Below are positions 28,301-41,600 of a stretch of DNA of 64,000 bases, in pieces. Source of the stretch: Hymenopus coronatus (taxonomy: Eukaryota > Arthropoda > Insecta > Mantodea > Hymenopodidae); NCBI GenBank assembly GCA_030762935.1, contig CM060888.1:114711468-114775467 (forward strand), given 5' to 3'. A program made the translations under genes and the position numbers. A model generated the notes under the pieces. That model saw only the letters and a list, made by a program, of their open reading frames with translations, was not told the DNA's origin and searched no databases. Each line of letters starts with the position of its first letter. Position 1 is the stretch's first letter.

Positions 28301-31300
28301 AAAAAATTGAAAATGTGTATTTTATTTGTCATGTAAATATCTTTAATGTGTAGTCTATTAATCAAAATTGTAGAGCCATGTTTAAAAAAATCTGATGTGT
28401 TCCATTCACATGACTTTCTCTATATCTCTGTAAATTATTATTGTTAATAAGCTTATCTTTTATTTATTTCATGCTAATCGAGAAAAATTAGCAGAAATAA
28501 TCTTATTTCTTGCTTTATTTTAAGTAGAAGCGAAATAAGGGAGTACCATAGATTATAGTGAAAGCCAAAAGCTGGTTACTATGTGACTGATGTTCCTTTG
28601 TTTGTATGGACAGGAGTTGACAAATTCCTGTATGAGAAAAGTATAAGTTTTTCAAAGCTGAAACCAAGAAAAAGGAATATCTCAAAAACGATCAACTCCA
28701 CGAAAAAAATGTATATAACATAAATTGTGTGGTTTAACGTGCTCTACATTTTTTGTGGGTTAAGTTTTTGTCCATCTCTTACGGTTTAATAGTTATGAAA
28801 AATTCATCCAGAATAAAGTAGTCTTCAGAGGCTATTCCCAGAAAATTCAAAATATACATTTTATTTGTCAGGTAAATAACTTTAATATACAATATTTTAA
28901 TCAAAATCGTTAGAGCCATTCTTTAGAAAATCAAAATTTTAGAAAAAAGTTCCATGTAAAGGGTAGTTTGGGGTGGGGGGATTTTTCTCAAAATCTTCAT
29001 GTCGCACCCCTGGAAGATACTAAACTTAAATACCAAGTTTGGTATTTTACCGACTTTTCGTTTTTGAGTTATTGTGTTCACAGACACACGGACACACACA
29101 CACACACACACACACGGACCTTTTCTGAAAATACTTTTTTTGGATACAGGGGACCCTAAAACATATATTTCCTGTGAAATCTCGGTATCAAATTTTTTGG
29201 TGGAGTGCAATACATTCTCTATTCACTATGTATATAGTGAGTATAGAGAAAATAAAAATAAACATTTGAGAAATCCTCCATGCAAAGGGTAGCTTGGGAT
29301 GAGGGATTTGTGGAATACCTTGTATCATATATTTTGAAGATACTGAACTTATATACAAACTTTGGTATCTAACCAATTTATTGATTTAAAGATATGCTGC
29401 CCACAGACACATACACATTCACATGGACAAATTTTTTTCTAAAAATGCTCTTTTTATTTTCTCTATACACATTATGTACATTGTGTACAGAGAAGGTATT
29501 GCACTCCACCCAAAAATTTGATACCGAGATTTCACTGGAAATAAATGTTTTAGGGTCCCCTTTAACTAAAAAAAGCATTTTCGGAAAAAGGTCCATGTTT
29601 GTATGTGTCCGTGTGTCTGTGAACACGATAACTCAAAAACGAAAAGTCGGTAAAATACCAAACTTGGTATTTAAGTTTAGTATCTTCCAGGGATGCGACA
29701 CAAAGATTTTGAGAAAAATTCTCCCACTCCCAACTACCCTTTACATGAAACTTTTTTTGAAAATTTTGATTTTTTCAAAAATGGCTCTAATGACTTTGAT
29801 TAAAATATTGTATATTAAAGCTATTTACCTGACAAATAAAATGTATATTTGGAATTTTCTGGGAATAGCCTCTGAAGAGTACTTTATTCTGGATGAATTT
29901 TATGGAATTTTGAATAACTGCTAAACCGTAAGAGATGGACAAAAATTTACTACACAAAAAATGTAAAGCATGTTAAAAGACACAGTTTATGATATATACA
30001 TTTTTTTCGTGGAGTTCATTGTTTTTGAAACATTCCTTGTTTTTGGTTTCTGCTTTGAAAAATATATACTTTTCTCATAAAGGAATTTGTCAACTCCTAT
30101 CCATACAAAGGAACTTCAGTCACATAGCAACCAGCTTTTGACTATCGCTTTAACCCATGGTAGTCCCTTATTTCGCTTCTACTTACAAGGAAGCAAGTAA
30201 TAAGACTATTTATGCTATTTTTTTCTGATTAGCATAAATTAAATAGAAGTATAAGCTTTTTAAGAATAATTTGTTGCAGGGATATAGAGAAAGTCATGTG
30301 AATGGTACACATCAGATTTTTTAGATTCAGATGGTTTCAAAACCTATATTTCTGTTGAAATCTTGGTGTTTAGTTTTTGGCAGAATGTATTACTTCCTAT
30401 TTTTATTTTACATAATAGAGAAGGTAAAAACTAACTTCACATTTTGGTTTATTAAGTATTTTGTCATAACTTGTAATTTTATACTGTGTATAGCTTTTAC
30501 ATACCTAATTTTCTTAATATGAGTCAGTTTTGTTCAACACTGTATTGGGTAACACACAAATCAATATATTTTGTAAACATTTATAAAGAATTCGCAAGTT
30601 GCAAAGAGTTTGATTTTTACCGTTGTTTTGAACTCTTCAATTCAATGAGAGATTCATATTTTTGTTTTTAAATTTATATCTAGCCATGTTTGGTGTAATC
30701 TCAAGAATTACTTTCATGACATTAACTCAGTTCTCGTTAAATTTTTGTGGTTATGGACAATCATCTTTCATGTGTTAAATTATGTGTTTCCCCTAGAGCA
30801 TATAAGTTTGATCACACATAATCCTTTATTTTCAAATCACTTTAATCCATAATAATTATGCAAGTTCAAAAACAATTTTATAATGAAGAGTGAAAAGTAG
30901 TAATGAACTCCTATAATTAAAGAGTGAGAAAGTGTAGTTTAAAAGTAATAAATGTGATTTTATAATGTGAATTATGTGTAATGTTTCATTTGAAAATTAA
31001 AATAGGGTGTTAGATGCAGAAAATGTTTTCTGTATGTTTCATAATCAGGTCCAGTGTCATTGTAATGCAGTAATTTTGTAACCTTGCAAATTGCCTGTTG
31101 GAGTGCTAGGTACATATGAAAGTAGGTATGTGGATAGTGTTAATATTTATAAATATTATTTGGTTTCTTTTAATTTGCATTAAGAGTTCACTTATCCCTT
31201 TTTCACAAATTACTTTTGGACTTGGATCTCATTGTACCAACTCATTTCATAATAGTCTATGTGATCTCAAACTGATTTAGCATTTAAACCTCTCCTCTTA

Positions 31301-34300
31301 TAACCAGCAAGAATACAGTTGCTATTGGCTAACATTTGCTCTTAAATTGAGTCATCAAAATGAGCTATGCTGATTGACTGCTCCATTTTGCAGCTAATCT
31401 AGTGTTTGTGACCACAGCTTGGTAATGGTAACAAAAGCTTTTCAAAGGAGAAAAGATAAGTGTCTCATATAATATTTTTTACGTTTATATTGGAACATTC
31501 TAGCATTTGAGTATAAAGAATAAAAATTCTAAATCTAGTCCATTAACAGTATTAATTATTTAATTTTATGCAATTCCTACAAATTCTTGCAAGACCATCT
31601 ATATCTTTGTCAACAATTGTAATAGTTTGAGAATTGTGAATATAAGAAAAATAATTACTTAGGATTTCATGGCCTCTCAAAATAGAAAAAAGAAGGAAAA
31701 AAAAAAAAACCAGTGAGTTCAGTATTATTGTTGATCTTCTCTCATACATTGTTATAACACACAAATAATTTCAACAGTTATTATCCTTATACAAATGCAA
31801 AAGTGCTATAATCACATGGTTGAAAAATTAACAAAATTTTGGACAGTATTATAAGAAATACATCTTATTTATCTTCATATGATTATTCACTGTGTAATAT
31901 AAAATAACACAAAAGGATTCAACAGGAGGCCATGAATTTATAAATATCATATTAATCTTATCATAAGTTGAGTTTTTTTTTTGCATAGTTCACATTTTTT
32001 AGGATAAATGTTGTGCTTGTGTGTTATTACCGAGCTAAACTCCTTATCTACGAATTTCTTTGTGATCATATTTTGATACCACTAATCATGGATACCAAAC
32101 CTAACCCTATTGCTTCACAACGAAAAATATATTTTATTACTACTTACTACAATAACTACAATTACACATCCTCCTGCTCTGCAGTTAACTAATACATTGG
32201 TTTCACTCTGTTGATGCTCGTCAATTTTTTATTTTAATTTTTCAACTTCTGTCCTACCCATGGCAAGTGTGGAAGAAACAATTATTTCACAGTGATTGAC
32301 CTAATTGTTTGTTAAACTGTGAAGCCGAGACTTAAAGTACTTGCATCATAAGTTACCATTGGAGTACATCTCAAAATTAATTTGAGATCCCCTTGTGATT
32401 TACTGAGAGAACACATGTTCAGGGATTTAATGCTTTGTTAGCATATTGCTATGGTAGCTCAGTGGTTAGAGCTACTGGATGGAAACCCTCTGTTCAAATC
32501 CTGACTATGGCATTAAATTCTTCAGTCTGATTCTACCTTTCCAATTCATTTGCTAATTACATACAGAATATTTAAATAGAATATTCAGTATAATTCTGAA
32601 GTCATAAAGAAGTAATTAAGTACAAATGTTGCTTGAGCAATGTTGTATTACCCACCCACATGTCCTTTTTGTTGATATTACTCATATAGGACAAACTACC
32701 CCGATGTAGAAGTGAAACTTAGCAGCATAGCCAAAAAATTACTAATGAAAAATGTTTCTAAATGCTGTGGTTTATTGGAGGTTTGTTCTACACATATCCC
32801 TTGTCATCACTCCCCTCTCCTTCTAAAAGCATCCCTTGGCTATGCTATGCAGCTAAGGGTCCTCAATTCCTTGGCTTTGCTTTGTGGCTTAGACCCGCCA
32901 ATGATGGCAATTGATGGACAGAAGAAGTAATGTTCCCATGTTGCCTCGAATGGTTGCATATAATATGTGTGCAATGTGTGTAGTGTATGAGGAAAAAAAG
33001 TGAAAAGGTATGGAATAAATACATTAAAACATGCCATTAGAAGTTAATGAGATTTGTATACATTCCCCACATTTTAGAATAAAGTACTGCTGCAAATGCA
33101 TATGCTTTATGTATATAGTGATTTTGAGGTACTCATAGCAATATGAGTTATCCAACACAACTATGAATACTATGACATTCCTATACTACATGTGCACACA
33201 CCTGCAGCTAAAGTAAATATAATGCGCACCGAATCCCCACCAATCATGATGCACACAGATAGGCATGATTTATGACTCCCCTAAAGAACAGGTTATAATC
33301 ATAGATGCACATTATGGCATACCAGTAAGAGATAATTTTGCAGTTGGTAAACTTGTTGATTGCAAGCATTGGCTATATTTTACAGATTTGTAACAAAGAA
33401 TATGCATTTCTGGTAACAAGAAACAGCATATGAACTATGCAGCAACCATTCCACCATTGCCAACAGTGTACCACTCATCACCAGCAAAACATATTAACTA
33501 TTTCTAAAATTTTAACAAATGAGCTACTATTCACTTCATGGCAGCAGTTGGAAGTTCAGTGTGAATGGGGCAGAGAACACAGCAGTCAACTGACACAATG
33601 CTGATGAAGACAAATGTCTTTGAAAACATTCCAAATTAATACAACTTGATAGTGAAGTATGAGTGTGAATAGTGACTCATTTGTTAACATTTTAAAATGA
33701 AGATGACTTCTCAGTTAATAGTACTTCTGTTTTTATTATTTATACTATTTGTTTAAGTGTGTTGTGTAATAATTTCTAAAGGCATCCAAGAAATGTACAG
33801 TTATTGTACAAGTGTACCCTAAGACTAAAGGTAGTAAGGAAAACCTTCAAACCACAGACAAGGCTGGATATTTAAGCTAGTCTTATTATTTTCATAAAAT
33901 TAACCAGTGAACTTTTTTTTTTAGCTTAACATCCTTTAACATGGTTGGTCATATCAGAAATGAATGAAATTGGTAAAATGATATTCAAATGATCTCTGGG
34001 TCCATGGAGCTTAAAGTGACTTGACATTCATCTTCTCAGGATAAGGGAAAACCCTGAAAAAAATAAAAAGTCTTATCTGGGTAACTCACCCTAAGTGAGA
34101 TTCGAACTCACAACCTGTGGAATACGTGGCAGACATGCAAGTGAACTTTGTGGGTTAATAAAAGATTATTACATAATAAAATCAAATTATGCATCTACAA
34201 AGAGGATGATAAAGTATCAAAATTATAAATAAAAACAAATTATTGTAAAACTTATAGACAATAACTTTTTAAGATTATTAAAACCAGTTCAAAACAAATA

Positions 34301-35563
34301 ACAGATTAAGAAACTGGCTAAACTAATTGACCTCATAATTTGAAAAAAATTTTGTCATTACCATGGTCTTTCCTCTACTCAGTGGCTAAAATTTCTGCAT
34401 CATGTATATCCATTATTAAATTGTGTGTGAGGGAATGAGTTAAGTTTGTAGAAATGCCTAGTTTTATTTCATTTCTCTGTGGGTGAACTCAGTCTGTAAA
34501 ATGAATGCTTGCATGTGTGTAGTTTAATGCTACACATTATCCACATTCATTAAGACAAAAGCTTGAAATTCACATGTGAAGGAGGAAACCAAGTTTAAAT
34601 TATTTAAAATGTGAGTAGTATTGTCTAAATACTCAACAGGTTTCACTCACCACATTTTATTGGAGGAACATTTTAATAACACAATGTAGTGATGAAAGCT
34701 GCTGAAAGTTTGGTTAACTCCATGCTCATTAGAATTAATTTAAAACATAGAAATTTATTGTTTGTCTTTTATTCTCCCCATTAATATCTGCCTTATTTTG
34801 ATAGTCATATTTTATTATATATTAATTATTGGTATATATTTCAGTTTCAGTCTTATACCTGTGCTCCACCAACCGTCCTGGCATCAAGAGTAGAGAATGT
34901 TTGGGTGCCTCGCAAATCTCGTCGTGAGAAACCTCATCTTACAGAGGCTTTGTGGCTATTCTGTGGGGCACATGGAATGATGGTTTGGCTTCCACTTTTT
35001 CCTAGGGATGGAGATAAATCTCATTCATTCATGTCGAAGAGAATCATGCTGCCTTTCCATCTCAGGATATATCCACTGGGTAAGTTCTTTCATTCTAAAT
35101 CATCAGGATTAGCATTAACACTGGTTCACATTAACTCAAGAATGATAACCAAAATGAAAATAAGAGTAGGTAGCAAGAATGTGAATGTATTTCTGCTTCT
35201 TCTTCCGCAGTTAATTTTGCACATAGAAAAACTTCATTTGTTTTTATCTAACCAATGATATTTTCTTCAACTCCTCCAATTCAGCCAACATATTGGTGAG
35301 GCCAACTTAATAATTTGAAAGCCTTGTAACTAAAGTGAGCTCTAACAGCTATTTCATGTTTTGGCCACGTAAAATAATCTGTGCTGCAAAGAGTTTGATA
35401 TGCACAATATGCATCTAATGTGCCATACCCAGGAACGAGAAAAAAAAATTAAATTTTGGCTAAGTCTTGCTTCCTATCAATTGTGAAGCACCATTGAAGT
35501 ACTTGCATTTCAACTTAATCATTTTTGTTCTGGTTATTGTTACTGGTTGTTGTGAACCAGCCT

Positions 35564-35608
<45 letters not shown>

Positions 35609-38600
35609 TCATTACACTGCAGAGGCAGAAGAAATGGAAAATGAAATGGTGTTTTAATCATGTATGCTCTTTAACTGGTGTGGTTCTCACCGTCCCATTC
35701 TGTACTGGGTGTGAAAGACCGCTTAATTTTGTTCAGAGGCCTCTCTATTAGGTTTGAGGTTGTTTTACATGCCATAAATCTACGACATGGGACCCATGGC
35801 TGTACTTCCATTCCAAAGGAAGCCATGCTAAGAATTTTTATGCCCGAAAAAATCCATTGCCCTCTAAGGGGCTGAAGGCAGAAGTAGCATGCACTGATGT
35901 GATTTTATGTTTAGAAAGAAGAAAGAAAAAGGGCATTTTTAGAAAAAGGAAGAGAGAGGGAGAGAGAAACTTATTTTCTGTTGGAGAGAGATAAAAAGCC
36001 AGTTAAATATCAAGGGCAGTGGTTTAAGTTTATTATCTTCCAAGCATGCAGACAAGGATTTTTAAGAAAATCTCTCCCTACCCAACACTACTTTTTACAT
36101 GGAACAAAATGCTTCTTAACAATTCTGATTGAAATACCATATGTTTAAGATATTTGCATGGACTTTACTGAGAATAGCTTGGGAAAACCTCTTCATTTGG
36201 AAAACAATTTTGTGTAATTAATGGGTAAATCATAAGAAATAGACAAAAGTGTCTCTTTAAAACACACAGCCTATTTCAATAACTTTTTCTGTGAATCATT
36301 CATATCTAGATGTAGATCTCTTTAAAACATATATGTTAAATAAGTTTTTCTGTGGAATCATCTGTTTCTGAGATATCTGTACTGTTTGAATTTTTCAATA
36401 CTTTTGTCTTTTTTTTTTTTTTAAAATGCTGTCATTTAAATTTTTTTAAGTTGCATTGAAAGAGTATGAATTTCAAGGCCAGCAAATACTGACTAGGTTT
36501 AATACATTTATCGAATCAATTTTAGACAACAAAATGTTTAATGAAAGTATTGCTCTGCAAAGTATTGTTTCAAACAACATGAAAAATTAGTATTCGTAAC
36601 AATAGCCAGTTCAAGCTATAAGAAAATAAATAATAGTGAGTGAAAAAAGTCATGTGAATTCTACAAAGTAATTTTCCATATGGTTTGTTTTGTTAGTCAC
36701 TGATAGCAAGTGCTATAGTCTTATCTCTGAGTAAAAGCATAGAGTAGAATTCTGATAGCTGGTGCTGTATCTCTTGGTGAAAGCACAGGGCAAACAGTTC
36801 CGTTAGCTAATGTGTATTGGGACAAACACAGGACAAACAGTTGAATTCTGAAGACATCACACCACATTCCTTCAAATGCTGTCAGTAGCAAGTGATCAAT
36901 TTGTTGGTAAGAGATGTAAACGCAGATGATGTTCATGGGCCATTGGTGGCAGTGTTAGGAAAGCATGCATCATTACATGAAACCATGTGTAATTGCATGG
37001 AGGCCTGGGATTCGAACACAGATCTCCCGCTCTCTGTGCATTTGCTGCACCCATTCAACTACTGTGACAACTTACAGTATGGCATTCAATCTTCCAACTG
37101 ATTATGTGTATTTTACCTGGTTCAACCAACCAGTTGGAAGATTGAATGCCATACTGCAAGTTGTCACAGTAGCTCAGTGGTCAGAGCAACCGCACGGAGA
37201 GCTTTAGAACCATGTTCAAATCCTGGCTGTGGCATTGAATTTTTCAACTTGTTCTAATTTACTAATTGTGACTCCAGTGTATCTTTCAATATATATAAGA
37301 GAGAGGAGCATTACTAATATAATAGTCAAGCAGTGGTTATCAGACACTGCATAAGCTGGTGCACAATAACTTGAGAAAAGAAACCAAAACAGAAATGAGT
37401 ATGGGAAGCAAATCAGCATACAACAGTTATGTTCACTGTAGCCCAGTAATGCATATTGATCATCACATTGATAAGAAAGTGGAAAGCCAACTTTGAGCAT
37501 TGGGATTGCATCTTTTATAACTCGCTAATGCAATTTTTGTACCTGTTTCCAATTCAATATCAACATAATGCTGGTTGCCAACACAACATCAAAATTCAAT
37601 ATAGTAAACATTTTCTAAATGCAAATGCATTAATATTTCTGATTCCTCTAGTGGTAACAAATTTCCAATCCTCTAATATTAGCATACATTAAAGTTATAT
37701 GTTGTTATTGTCAATATCTACTGATTTTTGCTGTTCTTTGTAGTTTTTGTCAAAGTGTGAAGGGCAAACTACAGAAAATGCATTCGCCTCCCCCCTGCAG
37801 GGTAATGAAAGGGTAGCACATCTGCCTTACATTGAAAATTTTGGTGAGCTACTTGGATAAGGATTTTTCTGGGGTTTTTCCTTATCCTGAGAAGACTCTT
37901 GTCAAGTTACTCTAAGCTCTATGGACCTGAGGCTCATTTGAGCATAAATTCACGCATTTCATTCATTGTCTGATATGATCAATCAGGTTAAAGGATGTGG
38001 AAAAAAAAAAAAATAGAAATCAGGTTGATTGATGTTCGGAGGAATTTAGTGACAGTGACGGTCAAATTAATAAAACATAGAAATCAGGTTGTTTACATTG
38101 GAATTCCTTCCAGTTTCATTCTTTCAGTTTGCAACTGGAGAAAGCTGTAATAGTGGTTTCATACCATGACTGTCATGAATAATTTCTATATGGAGAGTCT
38201 AATATTTAGAATATGGATCTAATATATGTCTGGGAATAAGAATGAGAAAGTTGAAAGTCATCTTTGTCTATCCCAGGATCTGGAAAAGGTATACCAGTTA
38301 ATTGTGAACATTCACAATACATGCATTTTAACTTTGTCATTTTAATTATCATTCTCTCTTAAGCCACTTCACAAATCTTAGACTTTCTTACTGATGGGAG
38401 TAGTCTACTCATCAAGGGTGACAGTATTAAGAAAGTGGATTGTAAATTATATAATTGTGTGGGGGAAAATATACAGTTTAAGTCAGTATAATATTCTCTT
38501 TGTAATTCATAGTGCATATTACCACAGATGTTTTTAAATATTTTCCCACAGCAATTTTATTTGAAGATGCCATATTACTTGGAGCAGAAAATGATACCAT

Positions 38601-41600
38601 GCTGTACACCTCAGATTCAAATTCACCATTTTCTCTTCCATTTTGTGTGCTGGAGCGAACGGTAAGTATTTTAACTATGTTAAAAATTCAATATGCAGTA
38701 GTACATTTTGGGGCCAGTTTCACCAATTGATGTTAAAAATATGCTAATATCCTGTATGCTAACATTATGGTAAAGATTTAAAGCTAATGTTAAAACTTTG
38801 CATTTTGTCAAGCTTTGTTCATTTGAAAAGGATTTAATTATAGAGAATTTATGCAAATGGTCAAGATCAGGCAGCTATGACATCATTACTGAAAAGAATT
38901 TCACTCAATTGTAAATTGGAATGAGAAGCAAGAGACAGCTGGCTGATAGAAGTGGGACAAGGTCAGGTAATTGGCATGAGGAAGTTGGAGAATCATTGAG
39001 TGTGCTAACCCTGCGTGGGAATATATTACAACTACAGTGGATTGATAGTGGCATAGTGGTTCAGCAGGCAGAAAAAACTGATCATGATGCAGAGCAGGAG
39101 TGAGCTTCACAAATTCAGAATCAGGGCAGGGACACAATAATAAAGAAGGGAAAGGGAGGTTGTTATAAAATTGAAGCTTTGGATAAAGCTTTGAGTTATG
39201 GACATGTTAATGAGATACTAAGAAAGCTACACTGTTAGCGCTAGCTAAAACTTGGGTTGGTGAGGAAGAAATAAGTAGGGTGTAAGGTTGTAGAAAGAAT
39301 AAGTAAAAGAGGGAGGGTTCTGGAATCGTAGGTTTGTTGATGAGCAATGAATTGAAGAATAAAGTTAAGGAGAGGAGATCAGCAGTTAGGGGATTAATGT
39401 GAATGTTAATGTGGGAATAGGAATTATTTTACAAATTATACATTACTCTCCAAGTAGCTAAAGTTTGATTATTCAGAGTTTTTGAGAAAATTAGAGGTAG
39501 AATTAAACAATATTAAAATTGATTACCCTACAATTCAGGTTATACTAGCAGGGGATTTTAATGCAAGAAGTGGAGAGCTGGGAATTTTAATGAAGGCTGG
39601 CTGGCGGCATAGTGAGGCTAAAGTTGTGAATGAAGAACGTTTAAGGTTGGTGAAATTTTGTGAAATAATGAGCTGACAATTTTGAATGGATGTTGGGAGG
39701 GGATGATGTAACAGGGGAATTTACCTATTCAAGCACTATGGGGCAAAGATAGAATATGTAATTTTTAGTAGAGCAATGTTACCTCAAGTGAGTAGGTTTA
39801 AAGTGTTGAACATGTCTGTCACCAGTATACATTTTGCATTTTTATTATATTGGAGAGTAGAAAATGGTGTTTAATAACATGAAGGAAAGGAGGGATGACT
39901 GAAGGTACAGAATGGAAAATTACAGCTGGCGTCCTGAGAGGTGACAGATTTTGTGAGACATTGGATTCAACGGTGGGTAAACAGTGATTTACGTATAGAG
40001 TTGATGATACTAAGGTGGAAAAGTGAGGCAGCAATTGAGCTATGTAAGTTTGTATTAAAATTGGCAGGTAGAAATATGGAAATTAGTAATAAAAGATGAA
40101 GAAATTGTGTGAAACATGATTTGATACTGAATGTAGAGAGATAGAAGAGTGGTAAAGAAGGTAGGGTAACAGAAAAGGGAAGTCTGCTGTATTTAAAGGA
40201 GTGGTACAGAAGGTTACTTGAGCAAAAGAAACAGGAGTGGGGCAGGGCAAGGGCCCTAGAAATAGAGTAGATGATTAGATCTGGAGGAATGCAATAGGCA
40301 TGCTAAGTTATTAGAGAGTGTACTAAGAGGAGGCAAGCAAGCACTTGTATCTGTTTAGATGATTGGGTGGTGTATTTCCAGTCATTTGAAAGACAGGAGA
40401 ACAGTATAAATGGGTGGACGATGGAAGTATATAATGTGTATATGGAGGAATTGGATAGGCCATTTGCAGCACAGGAGGTATTAAGGTATTAAAGCAGGTT
40501 CAAACTGTTATGGTCAGTTTCTTGCTAAACTAAGAGTAAGACTAAAACTAAACTATGATTAGTGATATTTATACAACCAGACCTAAGATTAGCATCAATA
40601 TGCATATCTAATCTTGACTTGCTGTTCCGGTTGAACTAAAGAAGCAAGTCAAGAATATTAAAGTAGCTCCAAGAGTTAGCATATTTGTTTGTTCAATTAA
40701 TATAAATGCATATGGGTAACTATAATAAAATTGAGTAACATTTTAATTTTCCATAAAATGTAGTGAGACAAGTAAATTTTAAAAAAAAACTTTCATAGAT
40801 GTCATACATAATTTCTGAGCTTGAAATTCAGATATTATGTATCTTTACATTGTTTTATGTAGGCATAAATCAGTTTATTCTCTATCTGACTAGGAATTTC
40901 AGGAATAATATTACAACTTTGCTCCATTTTGTTAGCATGCATGTGCTTGGGAAGGAATATTTTTTAACATAACTTTTATTTTTACAGAGTCAGGTGTATC
41001 TTCATCAAATACTCCGGCAACTAATCCGTCGAAACTTGGGCTTCCATGCATGGGAAATTGCTCGTAGCTGCACTAATCTACCATACTTCCCACATTCACT
41101 AGAGTTACTTCTTCATGAGGTAAGGTAATAGAAATATCAAGAAACATTGAAGTACTCATAAATTTATGAAAAAATAATATTTTTGGAATAAATACAATTT
41201 TTAAAAAGAAAACTATAGAGTTTGAAAATTTCTATATTATAAACATTTTATTATGTAAGCGGCGCTAACATTATTTTTTGTTTCTCTTATAAAAATAGTT
41301 ACCTTCAGAAATATATGCATGTAAAAAGTGGCTGTTTTTGCAAACTGTATTATGTCCAAGTTTGCAATTGCTGCAAACTTTAATACATCCATAGCCATTT
41401 TTCTTCAATGTGTTTACCATGAAAATAATTAGATGTTAGTTAAATTGCTGTCTTAATCATTAAGAGTAAGAGGATTCTGCTAGTTTGTGCTGTAGTGGAA
41501 TCTGTGTAGTTGTAGATAAGAATATTGTAAGTAAACCAATGGTTTGAGAGATTTTTTTTAAATCAAATGTTGGTCATGATATTCTTCTTCCAAAAGTCAC

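Larger units (their letters stand above)
28240..30430 (-). mobile_element. Hairpin-ended repeat family, old copy split by two later insertions (composite F)
   Basis: Three inverted-orientation pieces follow each other in family order: 28240-28383 (from the TCCGAATGAAGAGG block to GTAGAGCCATGTTT), 29259-29450 (from ATCCTCCATGCAAAGGGTAG to AAAATGCTC) and 30323-30430 (from AGATTCAGATGG to the end at AGAGAAGGTAAAAA). Copy E sits between pieces 1 and 2, and copy G between pieces 2 and 3. Its tip palindrome is eroded. It is the oldest of the three. Confidence 0.75.

Noticed and set aside
29074..29292. Open frame with Thr-His repeats
   Set aside because: It is produced by the (CA)n microsatellite of copy E.
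32448..32545. tRNA-like sequence with good A-box and B-box
   Set aside because: There is no acceptor stem or 3' half, the tail is shared with other SINE copies, and it is not foldable as a full tRNA by eye.
35080..35258. Extension of RIC1 exon 6 to the in-frame stop
   Set aside because: A consensus GTAAGT donor ends the similarity exactly where phase-compatible exon 7 takes over.
38712..40597. Possible element with inverted ends GGCCAGTTTCACCAA and its rough complement near 40580-40597
   Set aside because: The match is short with several mismatches, no target duplication was found, and the span contains an independent LINE fragment.
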